Positions 25,835-34,678 of a DNA stretch of 64,000 nucleotides are shown piece after piece; within the stretch, counting starts at the first letter, position 1, and every line of letters begins with the position of its first letter. A program made the position numbers and the translations under genes. Location: the NCBI GenBank assembly GCA_022072455.1, contig JAJVHY010000015.1:1-64000 (forward strand), in the 5' to 3' direction. The notes beneath the pieces were generated by a model that saw nothing but the letters and a program-made list of their open reading frames with translations, was not told where the DNA came from and did no database searches. This DNA comes from Verrucomicrobiia bacterium (GTDB lineage Bacteria > Verrucomicrobiota > Verrucomicrobiia > Palsa-1439).

Positions 25835-26776
25835 ATGCTTCAAAAACTCCTCGGCTTACCCATCAATGCCTCGGCGCACGGCGGCGAAATTGACAGCCTG
25901 ATTGGCTGGGTCCATCTCTTGATGGTCGTGTTGTTCATTGGCTGGATTCTGCTGTTTTTCTGGATGCTCGTCCGCTTCCGCAAAGGGCGGCAACCACGGG
26001 CTGACCACGAAGGCGTCAAATCCCACGCCTCATCCTACGTCGAAGCCGTGATTGTCGTGCTGGAAATCATCTTGCTCGTCGGCATCTCGATTCCGTTCTG
26101 GGCCAAAAAAGTCAACGCCTTCCCGACTGCGGCCGAGGATCCACTGCGCATCCGGGTCATCGCGCAACAATTCGCGTGGAACATCCACTACCCCGGCCCG
26201 GACGGAAAATTTGGCAAAACTGAAATCAACAAGATTGCCTCGGATAATCCCATCGGTCTCATCCGCAAGGGCGACGGCGCGGACGACGTCGTCGAAGTCA
26301 ACCAACTGTACATTCCGGTCAATCGCCCGATCATACTCGATACCACCACAATGGACGTGATTCACAGCGTGTTTCTCCCGCTGTTTCGGGTGAAGCAGGA
26401 TACGATTCCCGGCATGATCATTCCGATCTATTTCACCGCGACGCAGACCACCGAGGAAATCCGCCAACAGATGAAAGAGACGTTGCCGCTCGATTCGAAA
26501 CGCAACTTTGAGCTGTACGCGCCGGCGGCCGATGTCAAAAACGATAGTGGTGCCGTCATCGTCAAAAAAGGTGTTCGGATCAACGCCAGCGCGAAAAAGC
26601 GGCTCATTGACGCCGGTATCACCACACTCGAAGTCGTGCCGGCGAATCCGACGGAAATCGCCTGCGCCCAGCTCTGCGGCCTCAACCATTTCCGCATGAA
26701 AGGCTACGTCAATGTGTTGACCGCCGATGAGTTCAAGAAGTGGTACGCCGAGGAAGTCGAAAACCAGAGCGAATAA
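25835..26776 (+). CDS. ctaC: Cytochrome c oxidase subunit II with expanded CuA domain
   Basis: 313 residues: two membrane helices (about 23-45 and 70-90) and a periplasmic CuA domain. CuA ligands are H177 and the C277-x3-C281-x3-H285-x2-M288 motif (CAQLCGLNHFRM). The electron-entry segment QFAWNIHYPG is present. The spacing H177 to C277 is 100 residues against 35 in well-known homologues. An extra segment of about 65 residues (about 205-270, with KKGVRINASAKKRLIDAGI) is therefore inserted in the copper domain. There is no fused cytochrome c domain. It lies last among the subunits, an unusual order. Confidence 0.92.
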   Translation: MLQKLLGLPINASAHGGEIDSLIGWVHLLMVVLFIGWILLFFWMLVRFRKGRQPRADHEGVKSHASSYVEAVIVVLEIILLVGISIPFWAKKVNAFPTAAEDPLRIRVIAQQFAWNIHYPGPDGKFGKTEINKIASDNPIGLIRKGDGADDVVEVNQLYIPVNRPIILDTTTMDVIHSVFLPLFRVKQDTIPGMIIPIYFTATQTTEEIRQQMKETLPLDSKRNFELYAPAADVKNDSGAVIVKKGVRINASAKKRLIDAGITTLEVVPANPTEIACAQLCGLNHFRMKGYVNVLTADEFKKWYAEEVENQSE

Positions 26777-28467
26777 TGACGTCCCGCTGGCTTCATCGCT
26801 TGTGCTGGGTCACCGCCGGCGCGACGTTCCTCTTGATCGTTGTCGGCGCCACCGTCACGAGTAATCGGGCCGGTCTCTCCGTGCCTGATTGGCCGGAAAC
26901 CTACAGTCACCCGCTCTGGCGTTTTCCGCTCACCAAAATGGTCGGAGGTATTTTCTACGAGCACGGCCACCGGTTGCTTGCCAGTGTCGTTGGCTTGCTG
27001 ACCACGGCGATCACGGTTTGGACCTTCTTCTGGCAAAAAGACAAAACTCTCCGGCGACTCGGTTTGGCGGCGCTGGCCGGGGTTTTACTCCAAGGCTTGC
27101 TGGGTGGGTTGACAGTGAAGTTTCTCCTGCCGCCCGTCATTTCGGTCGCGCACGCGGCCTTGGCGCAGGCGTTTTTTTGCGTCACCATCACCCTCGCCCT
27201 GCTGACCTCAAGCAAAGCGTCGGCGGCTCCCGGTGCGACCACCGGTAGCGCGCGCGGTCTGGCCTTGGCTGCCACAATTGCCGTCTATCTGCAATTGATC
27301 CTTGGCGCGTCCATCCGGCACTCCGAGCGCGGTGAACTTGCCCATATCTGTGGCGCGATCGCGGTCATCGCTTTGGCGATCTTCATTGTTCGGCATCTCC
27401 GCGAATTTCGCGGCCCGGTGTTGACTCTGGCCGGCCTCATCATTTTCCAGGCCGGTCTCGGTATCCTCACTCTTTACACCCGGCAACCGAAACTTGCCCC
27501 CGGTCAACTCACTCCGCTGCAAACGTGGTTGCCGACACTGCATCTGGCGACCGGCGCCCTGATCTTGGCGGTAAGTTTTGTGCTGACCCTGCGGATTTTT
27601 CGCCAGACCGCGCCGACCCCACAGGCCACCTCCGTCGGTGATTTGATTGACCTCACCAAGCCGCGGATTGTCCTGATGGTGCTTGTGACAACCGCGCTGG
27701 GATTTTTTCTGGGCGGCAATTCGGCCGGGGAGATTTTGATTTTGGTGCTCGTGGGAGTCGGGTTGGCAACCGGCGGCTCGGCGGTTCTCAACAACTACCT
27801 CGACCGTGACGTGGACGCAAAAATGGCGCGCACTCGCGACCGCGCGCTACCGGCGGGGTTGGTGGCGCCGGCTCATGCGCTTGCGTTGGGCGTCACGCTT
27901 GTGCTGATCGGAGTTTTGACGCTCGTTTGGGCTGTCAATTTGCTGACCGGCTTTTTGGTGTTGCTCGCGGCTTTTCTCTACGTCCTGGTCTACACCCCGC
28001 TCAAGCGCGTCAGTTGGTTCAACACCACTGTTGGTGCGATTCCCGGCGCGATTCCGCCGTTGTGCGGGTGGGCGGCGGCGACGGGGCGACTTGATCTCGG
28101 CGCGTGGGTCTTGTTTGCGATCATGTTCGTCTGGCAACACCCGCATTTTTACGCCATCGCGTGGATGTTCAAGGACGACTACCGGGCGGCTGGGCTGAAA
28201 ATGCTGCCCACCATTGATCCGCCGGCCACGTTTCGACATACGCGCATTTACTCGGTCATCCTCATCGGCATCTCAGTCTTGCCGGCGGTGGTGGGGATGG
28301 TGGGGGTAATTTACATCTGCGGCGCGGTCGCGCTGGGCGTTGGGATGCTGGCTGTGGCGGTGGTTTTTGCGCGGACACAAACCTTCCTCGGCGCCAAGCG
28401 CTTGCTCAAAGCCTCGGTGATTTACTTGCCGTTGCTCGTGGTTTTGATGATTGTGGACCGGTTATGA
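26776..28467 (+). CDS. ctaAB: Fused haem A synthase (CtaA) and haem O synthase (CtaB)
   Basis: 563 residues from ATG 26776 (TAATG overlap with ctaC). The first half (about 1-285) is CtaA/COX15-like, with haem-binding histidines in EHGHRLLAS, VAHAALAQ, LAHICGA and LHLATGA. The second (about 293-563) is CtaB/CyoE, a UbiA-type prenyltransferase with NNYLDRDVDAKMARTRDR and the YTPLKR...WQHPHFYAIAWMFKDDY motifs. CtaB farnesylates haem b to haem O, and CtaA oxidises this to haem A. Joining them would channel the intermediate. Similar fusions are known in a few phyla. Confidence 0.92.
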   Translation: MTSRWLHRLCWVTAGATFLLIVVGATVTSNRAGLSVPDWPETYSHPLWRFPLTKMVGGIFYEHGHRLLASVVGLLTTAITVWTFFWQKDKTLRRLGLAALAGVLLQGLLGGLTVKFLLPPVISVAHAALAQAFFCVTITLALLTSSKASAAPGATTGSARGLALAATIAVYLQLILGASIRHSERGELAHICGAIAVIALAIFIVRHLREFRGPVLTLAGLIIFQAGLGILTLYTRQPKLAPGQLTPLQTWLPTLHLATGALILAVSFVLTLRIFRQTAPTPQATSVGDLIDLTKPRIVLMVLVTTALGFFLGGNSAGEILILVLVGVGLATGGSAVLNNYLDRDVDAKMARTRDRALPAGLVAPAHALALGVTLVLIGVLTLVWAVNLLTGFLVLLAAFLYVLVYTPLKRVSWFNTTVGAIPGAIPPLCGWAAATGRLDLGAWVLFAIMFVWQHPHFYAIAWMFKDDYRAAGLKMLPTIDPPATFRHTRIYSVILIGISVLPAVVGMVGVIYICGAVALGVGMLAVAVVFARTQTFLGAKRLLKASVIYLPLLVVLMIVDRL

Positions 28468-29207
28468 AAATCTTTTTGACTGGCTTCTTGTTGCTGGTCA
28501 TCGGTTGCGGCAAACCGAGTGAGCCACCGGCGGCGGCGCCTCTCGCGACCCCGGCTCAACCGGCCCCGCCCGGGACCGCTGTCATCACCGGCAAAGTGAC
28601 CTACCGGGGAGATGCTCCGCGCTTAAGCCCCTTGCGCATGACGGCGGATCCGTACTGTGAATCCACCCACAGCGGCACGGCCCCGAATAGTGAGGAGATT
28701 CTCGTCAATGCCGACGGCACCCTGCGAAATGTTTTCGTGTATGTGAAAGAGGGCATCCGCGGCACCTATCCGCCCCCCGCCGCGCCGGTGATTCTCGATC
28801 AGCTTGGCTGTCTCTACCGGCCGCGCGTGCAGGGTTTACAAATCGGGCAGACGTTGCTGATCCGCAATAGCGATGACACCCTGCACAATGTCCACGCGCT
28901 GGCCGACAAAAACCCAGCCTTCAACCTTGGCCAACCCAGCCGCGGCATGGAGGCAAAAAAAGTTTTTACAAAGCCGGAGGTCATGTTGCGCTTCAAATGC
29001 GATGTTCATCCGTGGATGAGCGCCTACCTCGGCATTGTCGCGCATCCGTTCCACGCCACCACCGGAGACGGCGGCGTGTTCACCCTCAAGAATCTGCCCG
29101 CCGGTAAGTACGTCGTCGAAGCCTGGCATGAAAAACTCGGCACCCAGACCCTTACGTTGGAATTGGCCGACGGCGAGACGAAGCCGGTGGAGCTGGCGTT
29201 TCCGTGA
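28464..29207 (+). CDS. Amicyanin-like cupredoxin lipoprotein (second paralogue)
   Basis: 247 residues. A lipobox (LLVIGCGK, lipidated Cys about 15) and a Pro/Ala-rich linker anchor the protein to a membrane. The domain closely matches the gene at 21847: VFVYVKEGIRGTYPPP, LHNVH (H141/H144) and C179-x2-H182-x2-M185 (CDVHPWM), then the same beta-sandwich C-terminus. It overlaps ctaAB by ATGA, so it is made with the oxidase. It may bring electrons to CuA or supply copper. Confidence 0.85.
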   Translation: MKIFLTGFLLLVIGCGKPSEPPAAAPLATPAQPAPPGTAVITGKVTYRGDAPRLSPLRMTADPYCESTHSGTAPNSEEILVNADGTLRNVFVYVKEGIRGTYPPPAAPVILDQLGCLYRPRVQGLQIGQTLLIRNSDDTLHNVHALADKNPAFNLGQPSRGMEAKKVFTKPEVMLRFKCDVHPWMSAYLGIVAHPFHATTGDGGVFTLKNLPAGKYVVEAWHEKLGTQTLTLELADGETKPVELAFP

Positions 29208-30169
29208 CCGCCGTTGTCGCCATCGATAATCTCACGCACCGGTATCCGCCTTCGCCGGGGCTACGGCGGACAGGTGGCGACCGGGTGGCGCTTGATCGGG
29301 TCAGCTTCGCCGTTCAACCGGGCGAAATCTTCGGTCTGCTCGGGCCGAACGGCGGCGGCAAGACCACACTGTTCCGCATCCTCAGCACGTTGGTTCGCCC
29401 ACAAGAAGGCAACGTGCGCGTGTTTGGCCAGGATGTCATCACTCAGCGTAATCAAGTCCGGCGGCGGATCGGCGTCGTTTTCCAGGCGCCAAGTCTCGAC
29501 AAGAAATTGACCGTCCGCGAAAACCTCCGGCATCACGGACACATTTTTGGATTGAGCGGCGCGCCGCTCCGGCAACGAATTGATGAATTACTGAATCGAT
29601 TTGGGATTGCCGACCGGGCGGACGAGCGCACGGAGAAACTGTCCGGTGGTTTGCGCCGGCGCGTTGAAATCGCCCGCGGCCTGTTGCATAAGCCGGAACT
29701 GCTCCTGCTGGATGAACCGAGCACCGGTCTCGACCCGCGGGTGCGTCGGGAAGTGGGCGATTACTTGGAAGAACTGCGTTCCAAGGATGGCGTAACGATT
29801 TTGGTGACGACGCACATCATGGAGGAAGCCGAACGCTGCGACCGGCTCGCGCTTCTCGATCAAGGCAAGCTGATCGCTCTCGACAAGCCGGCCACGCTGA
29901 AAGATCGAGTCGGCGGCGATGTCATCACGGTCAGTGCCAAAGCCCCTGAGTCTCTCAGTGCTCAAGTGCGGGAGAAATTTGGCATTGAAGCGCAGCTCGT
30001 CGATGGTGCGGTCCGGATTGAACGCCCGCGTGGTCACGAGTTCATCCCGCAATTAGTCGAGGCGTTTCCGGGTGCGATTGAATCGGTCACGGTTGGCAAG
30101 CCGACGCTGGAAGACGTGTTCATCCATTTGACCGGCCATCGGTTGGACGACGCACCTTCCAACCTGTAG
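29204..30169 (+). CDS. ABC transporter ATP-binding protein, permease absent
   Basis: 321 residues. Walker A is GPNGGGKTT (47-55), followed by the signature LSGGLRRRVEIARG, Walker B LLLLDEPSTGLD and the switch TTHIMEEAE. The C-terminal extension (about 230-310) is of the DrrA/multidrug export type. The GTG start overlaps the cupredoxin stop (GTGA). No permease gene follows on this strand. Residues 15-23 (PPSPGLRRT) are extra to the normal first strand and are encoded by a palindromic repeat (29245-29271). Neighbours suggest a role in haem or copper-protein maturation. Confidence 0.9.
   Translation: MTAVVAIDNLTHRYPPSPGLRRTGGDRVALDRVSFAVQPGEIFGLLGPNGGGKTTLFRILSTLVRPQEGNVRVFGQDVITQRNQVRRRIGVVFQAPSLDKKLTVRENLRHHGHIFGLSGAPLRQRIDELLNRFGIADRADERTEKLSGGLRRRVEIARGLLHKPELLLLDEPSTGLDPRVRREVGDYLEELRSKDGVTILVTTHIMEEAERCDRLALLDQGKLIALDKPATLKDRVGGDVITVSAKAPESLSAQVREKFGIEAQLVDGAVRIERPRGHEFIPQLVEAFPGAIESVTVGKPTLEDVFIHLTGHRLDDAPSNL
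29245..29271 (-). repeat. 27-bp palindromic element, in frame in the ABC ATPase
   Basis: On the minus strand it reads GTCCGCCGTAGC, then nine bases, then GGCGGA. The outer TCCGCC/GGCGGA arms pair. It matches the element at 60022-60048 at about 22 of 27 positions. Confidence 0.7.
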
Positions 30170-30386
30170 ACAGAAACCCCCACTTGCAATTCATTCTATC
30201 AGTCCTATCTTTCGGTAGAGAGTCGAGCAACCTCTCAGCAGCAACGCCCGCTAGGGCGGAAAAGTGTCCCCGAGCAGTCTTGGGGCAGCAGCGAGAATGA
30301 GAGACAGTTACTCGGCTCTCGATTTATTTGTGGTGCCGCGATTGTCAGCTCTTGCTGCGTGCGTTGCGACCGGCGAAACACTTCGG
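30170..30386. other. 217-nt intergenic region with hairpins
   Basis: This gap separates convergent transcripts. Short hairpins are visible: CGCCC/GGGCG (30245-30258) and a CCCC...GGGG stem around 30278-30294. None has a clear T run. No open reading frame is credible. Confidence 0.5.
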
Positions 30387-31157
30387 TTAGCGGTGTTTGC
30401 CCATCTCCGTCCAGAAGGTGTGATTGGGTAGTTCGTTGACACCGGTCTTCCACCACGAATCATACAGATTGAAGTGCCGCAACCAGTCGGGATAAATCGT
30501 GGCACCGCCATCCGTCCACCCAAGCGTGATGGATTTCAGTCCGTTGTGGACGTTCAGGTGATACGGACGTGACCACGGATAGCTATGGCAGTCCGCTGTC
30601 CACGGCACGCCAACTCGCCCGAGTTGGGCGAAGGTATTGAGTTCCCAAGTCGGATACGTGGGGGTCGCCCCGGTGTAGCGATAGTATGCCAACGCGTAAT
30701 CCTGCATCGGCCGGTTGGCGGACGCATAGGAATAGGAGTTGAAATTGCGGCGAAACGAGGTGCGGGCGTGATCCCCGGAATTGAAGCCCCAATTCGGCCC
30801 GGTTGCCTTCGGGCGACTGGCCGGACAGAAGAACGTTTCCCAGTTCGGCGCGTACTTGAGCTGGTGCAATATGCCGAATCCGATTGGCTGATTGTCTTTG
30901 CTAAAATTGCGGGTTTCCCAGTCGCCAAAGGCCGCGGTCGGTGGCAGGGCATCATTCCAGTCCTGCGTGTAACTGTACAACGACAGATAATTCTGGCGCA
31001 CGTTGTTCAGGCAAACGGTCTGCCGCGCTTTCTGGCGCGCCTGGTTGAGCGCCGGCAACAGCAGTGCCGCTAGTACCGCAATGATCGCCACGACGACCAA
31101 CAACTCAATGAGGGTAAACCCGTTCGCCCCGCGGAGTGGTGACTGCCGCAAGCGCAT
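30387..31157 (-). CDS. Prepilin-type N-terminal domain protein (DUF1559-like)
   Basis: 256 residues. The class III prepilin signal [28 protein letters not shown] is at residues 10-36, followed by [25 protein letters not shown], typical of the large pseudopilin families expanded in Verrucomicrobiota and Planctomycetota. After cleavage the helix would anchor the globular, Trp- and Tyr-rich domain in the membrane or a pseudopilus. It follows the PEP-CTERM gene by 7 nt in an operon with the carbohydrate regulator, suggesting that it is exported with that locus. Confidence 0.88.
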   Translation of the reverse strand: MRLRQSPLRGANGFTLIELLVVVAIIAVLAALLLPALNQARQKARQTVCLNNVRQNYLSLYSYTQDWNDALPPTAAFGDWETRNFSKDNQPIGFGILHQLKYAPNWETFFCPASRPKATGPNWGFNSGDHARTSFRRNFNSYSYASANRPMQDYALAYYRYTGATPTYPTWELNTFAQLGRVGVPWTADCHSYPWSRPYHLNVHNGLKSITLGWTDGGATIYPDWLRHFNLYDSWWKTGVNELPNHTFWTEMGKHR

Positions 31158-31164
31158 GACTTCT

Positions 31165-33363
31165 TTACGCCACTCCTTTGTCCGACTTCCGCCGCCGCCA
31201 GTAGAGAACCCAACCGCCGGTCACCAATAACAGCAGCGTGCTGGGTTCGGGAATCACGACCAACTGATGAAAGCCGGCGCCCGGCAGCAACAGCACGTTA
31301 GCTCCAAGGTTATCCGTCCAATCCCCAAACGCCAGACCAGTCACGCCGTTGGTGCCGCGAAAATACAGGTGGACGTTGTTGCTGATGATCAATTGCGCGC
31401 CCGCGTCCAGCGCGAGCGACGTCACATACAACCCGCTCGTCGCCCCGCCAAACACATTGTCGGCCAGCCGCAACGTTGTGTTCGCTCCGATTGCGAGTGT
31501 TTGCAGCGAAAAATTGTTCGTGAACGCCGGCAGGCTGCCGAGCGACAGATACTCAAACCCGTTGGTCGAGTACGAATTGCCAACGTGCGTAAAGAAGACT
31601 GGATCAGGGGCGAGACTAGACGTTCCCGGTGCGCCGAGACTGAGGCCGGCCACTTGGTAGAGTTGCGTGCCACTGCCGCCGTTGAAGATGAACTTCGTGG
31701 TCAAAGTGTCATACTTGGTCGGGTCGGTGATCTGATTGATGAAATTGGACCGAAAGATGTAGGTGTCGTTGGCGGTCAGGAACGTCGCCGCGGGCGCGTT
31801 CGAGTAGATTCCGTTGAAGGTGAACGTGCTCGGATCGGTGATCCACGTGCCGGCATTGACCACCGTGCTGTTGAAGGTGCCGTGCGCGTTGGACAGATTC
31901 AACGTGCCGGTATTGGTGAACACGCCGGTCACTATCACCCGTCCGCCGGCGCCGAGAATGGTGCCGTTGCCGGTATTGCGGAGGTTGTTGACTGTGAGCG
32001 TGCCGCCATTGAGCGTCAGGGTGCCGTTGCCCGACGAACCGACGAGCAACTGCGCCGTGCCGGCGGAATTGGTGATGAACATTTGACCAGTGCCGCCCAC
32101 CGTGAGTGAGCCGGCCGTGCCGGTGGCTGACCCCAACGTGACATTGCCGGTGGAGCGCAAGACACCGCCGGTGACAATCATGCTCGCCACCGCAGTTCCA
32201 CCCGCGCCCAGCGTGACATCGCCCTGCTGGATCCACGTCCCACCGCTCTGGATGAATGTGCCTTGGGACGCGCCGATAAACCCGAATTGCAGGGCCGCGG
32301 TATTCGTGACCACGCCGCCGGAAACCGTGACCGTGCCGAAGCCCGGTGTTGTGCCCCCGCCCCGCCCGACAAAAATGCCGCCGCTGGCGCTCACGTTCAG
32401 ATGGCCGTTGGTGACGAGCAACGTGCCCTGACCGGTCGAGCCGACAATCATCGTCCCCGAACCGCTCAGGATCAGATTGCCGCCGCCCACGATCACGCGG
32501 CCGAACTGCGGGTTCGATTGCACCCCGATCGTCATGGCCCCAGATGTTTGCTGGTACGTGCCGCCCTGCACGCTAAGCGTCCCTTGGCCGGGCGCGCCGC
32601 CCCCGCCTTGGCCAAGAATGATGTCTGCTTGTTGGACCCAGTGGCCGCCGCTGATGAGCAGATTGCCGTGATTCGAGCCAATCGTGGTGGCCACAGTGTT
32701 GGTGACAACACCGCCGTTGACAGAAATCGTTCCCGTCCCCGGTCCCCCGCCTGTTTGTCGTCCGACAACGAGACTGCCGTTCTGAATCACGAGCGTGCCG
32801 TTACTGACCTGCAGCCAGCCCGTGCCGCTGCGGCCGACGGCCATCTCCGAACCGCTGCCGTTGATCCGCACGTCGCCGCCGCTGATGGTCATGGTGCCGG
32901 ATGCGCCGGTGGCGCGCGAAATGAGAAACGTACCGGTCGAGGTCATGGACGCGCCCTGCTGGATGTCCAACCGGCCTTCGATTACCGTGCCATTTTTCAC
33001 GTGGAAACCGCCGTTGGTCACGGTCACAAAGCCGCGCGCGAAGTTGGTGAATGTACGGATGATCTCCAGCGAGTTGCCGTTGATGAACAGCGTGTTCTCT
33101 GAACCGACCGGGGCTGATACCGTCAAATTGCTAATTGTCAGATTCCCGCTCGGTGTGCTGCTATCAATCGTCACCGTCTTGGTCGTCGCGTTGGTTAAGA
33201 ACACCGCGGTCTGTGTCCCGTCCGGCGCGACGCCGAGTGACCAGTTCCCACCCGTTTGCCAAATCCCGCTGCTGCCGCTGATATAGCTGTTGTTTTGCGC
33301 GTGACTGCCCGCGATCGCAACCACGACCGCCGCAATTACACTGATGGTTTGTCTGATCTTCAT
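31165..33363 (-). CDS. PEP-CTERM beta-strand-repeat surface protein
   Basis: 732 residues. A signal peptide (1-22, ending GSHA) is followed by about 600 residues of Gly/Thr/Val-rich repeats of the autotransporter-associated type (units such as [21 protein letters not shown]), expected to form a right-handed beta-helix. The C-terminus is a PEP-CTERM sorting signal: [11 protein letters not shown], a hydrophobic helix and WRRRK. Export therefore needs an exosortase, which is not in the window. There is no autotransporter barrel. ATG 33363 has GGAG upstream and overlaps the regulator stop (ATGA). Confidence 0.88.
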   Translation of the reverse strand: MKIRQTISVIAAVVVAIAGSHAQNNSYISGSSGIWQTGGNWSLGVAPDGTQTAVFLTNATTKTVTIDSSTPSGNLTISNLTVSAPVGSENTLFINGNSLEIIRTFTNFARGFVTVTNGGFHVKNGTVIEGRLDIQQGASMTSTGTFLISRATGASGTMTISGGDVRINGSGSEMAVGRSGTGWLQVSNGTLVIQNGSLVVGRQTGGGPGTGTISVNGGVVTNTVATTIGSNHGNLLISGGHWVQQADIILGQGGGGAPGQGTLSVQGGTYQQTSGAMTIGVQSNPQFGRVIVGGGNLILSGSGTMIVGSTGQGTLLVTNGHLNVSASGGIFVGRGGGTTPGFGTVTVSGGVVTNTAALQFGFIGASQGTFIQSGGTWIQQGDVTLGAGGTAVASMIVTGGVLRSTGNVTLGSATGTAGSLTVGGTGQMFITNSAGTAQLLVGSSGNGTLTLNGGTLTVNNLRNTGNGTILGAGGRVIVTGVFTNTGTLNLSNAHGTFNSTVVNAGTWITDPSTFTFNGIYSNAPAATFLTANDTYIFRSNFINQITDPTKYDTLTTKFIFNGGSGTQLYQVAGLSLGAPGTSSLAPDPVFFTHVGNSYSTNGFEYLSLGSLPAFTNNFSLQTLAIGANTTLRLADNVFGGATSGLYVTSLALDAGAQLIISNNVHLYFRGTNGVTGLAFGDWTDNLGANVLLLPGAGFHQLVVIPEPSTLLLLVTGGWVLYWRRRKSDKGVA

Positions 33364-34487
33364 ACGCGTACTCCTGTATTCTGGCCGGCGCGGATCAACT
33401 GTGGACCGAGCGTGACCTGCGCGCCAGCATCCACTTCCCCGCGCAACCGTCGCCGCAGCAATTCCGCCAGCGCCACCGCCACTGTTTGTGGGTCGAATTC
33501 CAGCCGCGCCGCCGGCCAACCAACCTCCGCGGACACCGCCCGGTTGAAATGGGTCACCACCTGCAACTCGTCGGGCACCCGCACCCCCAACTCCCGCACC
33601 GCCAGCGCCACATCCGGTAACAACGCGTCGTCGGTAATCAACAATCCATCCGGTTTGGCTGTGTGTGCGGTCCACAATTCCCGGAACTGGCTCCACCCTG
33701 TTCCGGGTAACGCCGGGTTCAAATCCACCCGCACCCATTCCGCCTGATAGTCACCGCCGCGCGCGGCAAATTCCTCCGCAAAAATCCGCGCGCAATCCGT
33801 CGTCCCCATTTTTCCCAACGTCCCGCCACCGTAGCCCGTCAACGCCAATCGCCGGCAGCCCTGCTCCCACAGCCATGCCACCCCTTGGCGCACCAATGCC
33901 GCATAATCCAAATTCACCGTTCCTGGCCGCCGCGTATAATCGAGATGCACCACCGGCAATTCGCGCTCCCGTAAAACATCGAGCCACTGTCCCAGCAGCG
34001 AGTACGGCAACGCCACCACCCCGGCTAACCGGCCCGCCTGCACATCGGCCACAAATTCCGGATACGGCGCCTCGACTGGATTCTGCCGCCACTGTTCTTC
34101 CCCGCAATACACCCGCACCTCATAACCGCTCTCCCGCAATGTGGAGCGCAGCAAGCCAATCACCCGGTGTTGAAATGGGTACGCCAACGGCCCAAATAAA
34201 TCCAAATCGGTAAAAATACCAATGCACGCGGTGACCGGACTGACCGGCGCAGTGACATAACACCCGCTCCCATGCCGAAGCGTCACGAGTCCTTCGTGCG
34301 CAAGCGTCAGCAACGCCGACCGGATGCTGCTGGTGCTGACATCGTATTGCTCAGCCAATTCTGACAAAGTTGGTAGACAATCGCCGGCCTGAAATCGCGA
34401 CAACACCTCGCTCCGCAGAACCTTGACCATTTGTTCATGAAGAGTAGTACGACGTTTCATCTTACGCGCTTTCCTGCTGATTCTCAC
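33360..34487 (-). CDS. GntR-headed, LacI-type sugar-responsive regulator
   Basis: 375 residues. An N-terminal GntR winged helix (about 15-80, LPTLSELAEQYDVSTSSIRSALLTLAHEGLV) is joined to a LacI/PBP1-like ligand-binding domain (about 85-360). Such hybrids respond to sugars or sugar acids. It is divergent from the 16-kb carbohydrate operon and is translationally coupled to the PEP-CTERM gene. The start is GTG 34487, which fits a promoter giving a leaderless mRNA; ATG 34460 is an alternative. Ligand unknown. Confidence 0.88.
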   Translation of the reverse strand: MRISRKARKMKRRTTLHEQMVKVLRSEVLSRFQAGDCLPTLSELAEQYDVSTSSIRSALLTLAHEGLVTLRHGSGCYVTAPVSPVTACIGIFTDLDLFGPLAYPFQHRVIGLLRSTLRESGYEVRVYCGEEQWRQNPVEAPYPEFVADVQAGRLAGVVALPYSLLGQWLDVLRERELPVVHLDYTRRPGTVNLDYAALVRQGVAWLWEQGCRRLALTGYGGGTLGKMGTTDCARIFAEEFAARGGDYQAEWVRVDLNPALPGTGWSQFRELWTAHTAKPDGLLITDDALLPDVALAVRELGVRVPDELQVVTHFNRAVSAEVGWPAARLEFDPQTVAVALAELLRRRLRGEVDAGAQVTLGPQLIRAGQNTGVRV

Positions 34488-34494
34488 CGGCCAC

Positions 34495-34524
34495 TACATA
34501 ACCTCACTTGAAAACAAAAGTCAA
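34495..34524 (-). promoter_or_regulatory. Promoter TTGACT-18-TATGTA of the regulator gene
   Basis: On the minus strand TTGACT (34524-34519) and TATGTA (34500-34495) are 18 nt apart. The GTG start at 34487 is 7 nt after the -10, so transcription would begin at or next to the start codon. Confidence 0.5.
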
Positions 34525-34542
34525 AACAAACTTTTCACAAGT
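34506..34542. promoter_or_regulatory. Imperfect inverted repeat, candidate operator
   Basis: ACTTGAAAACAAAAGT (34506-34521) mirrors ACTTTTCACAAGT (34530-34542) with small gaps. It overlaps the regulator promoter in an AT-rich stretch between the divergent transcripts, suiting autoregulation. Confidence 0.4.
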
Positions 34543-34570
34543 TATTGCTTGCAAGGATACTAAATAATAT

Positions 34571-34590
34571 GTAACCGAAGTCAAAGTTAC
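34571..34590. promoter_or_regulatory. GTAAC-N10-GTTAC inverted repeat, candidate operator
   Basis: GTAAC (34571-34575) and GTTAC (34586-34590) form a 20-bp dyad about 90 nt before the first gene of the carbohydrate operon. The spacing suits a dimeric GntR-type protein. Confidence 0.4.
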
Positions 34591-34678
34591 GCCAGAACCA
34601 GATACATCAACCGCAGCGAATTACTCAACCCCACCACCCAACTGCTACTCACTTTCCGATTACCATCGCGAAGAATTA

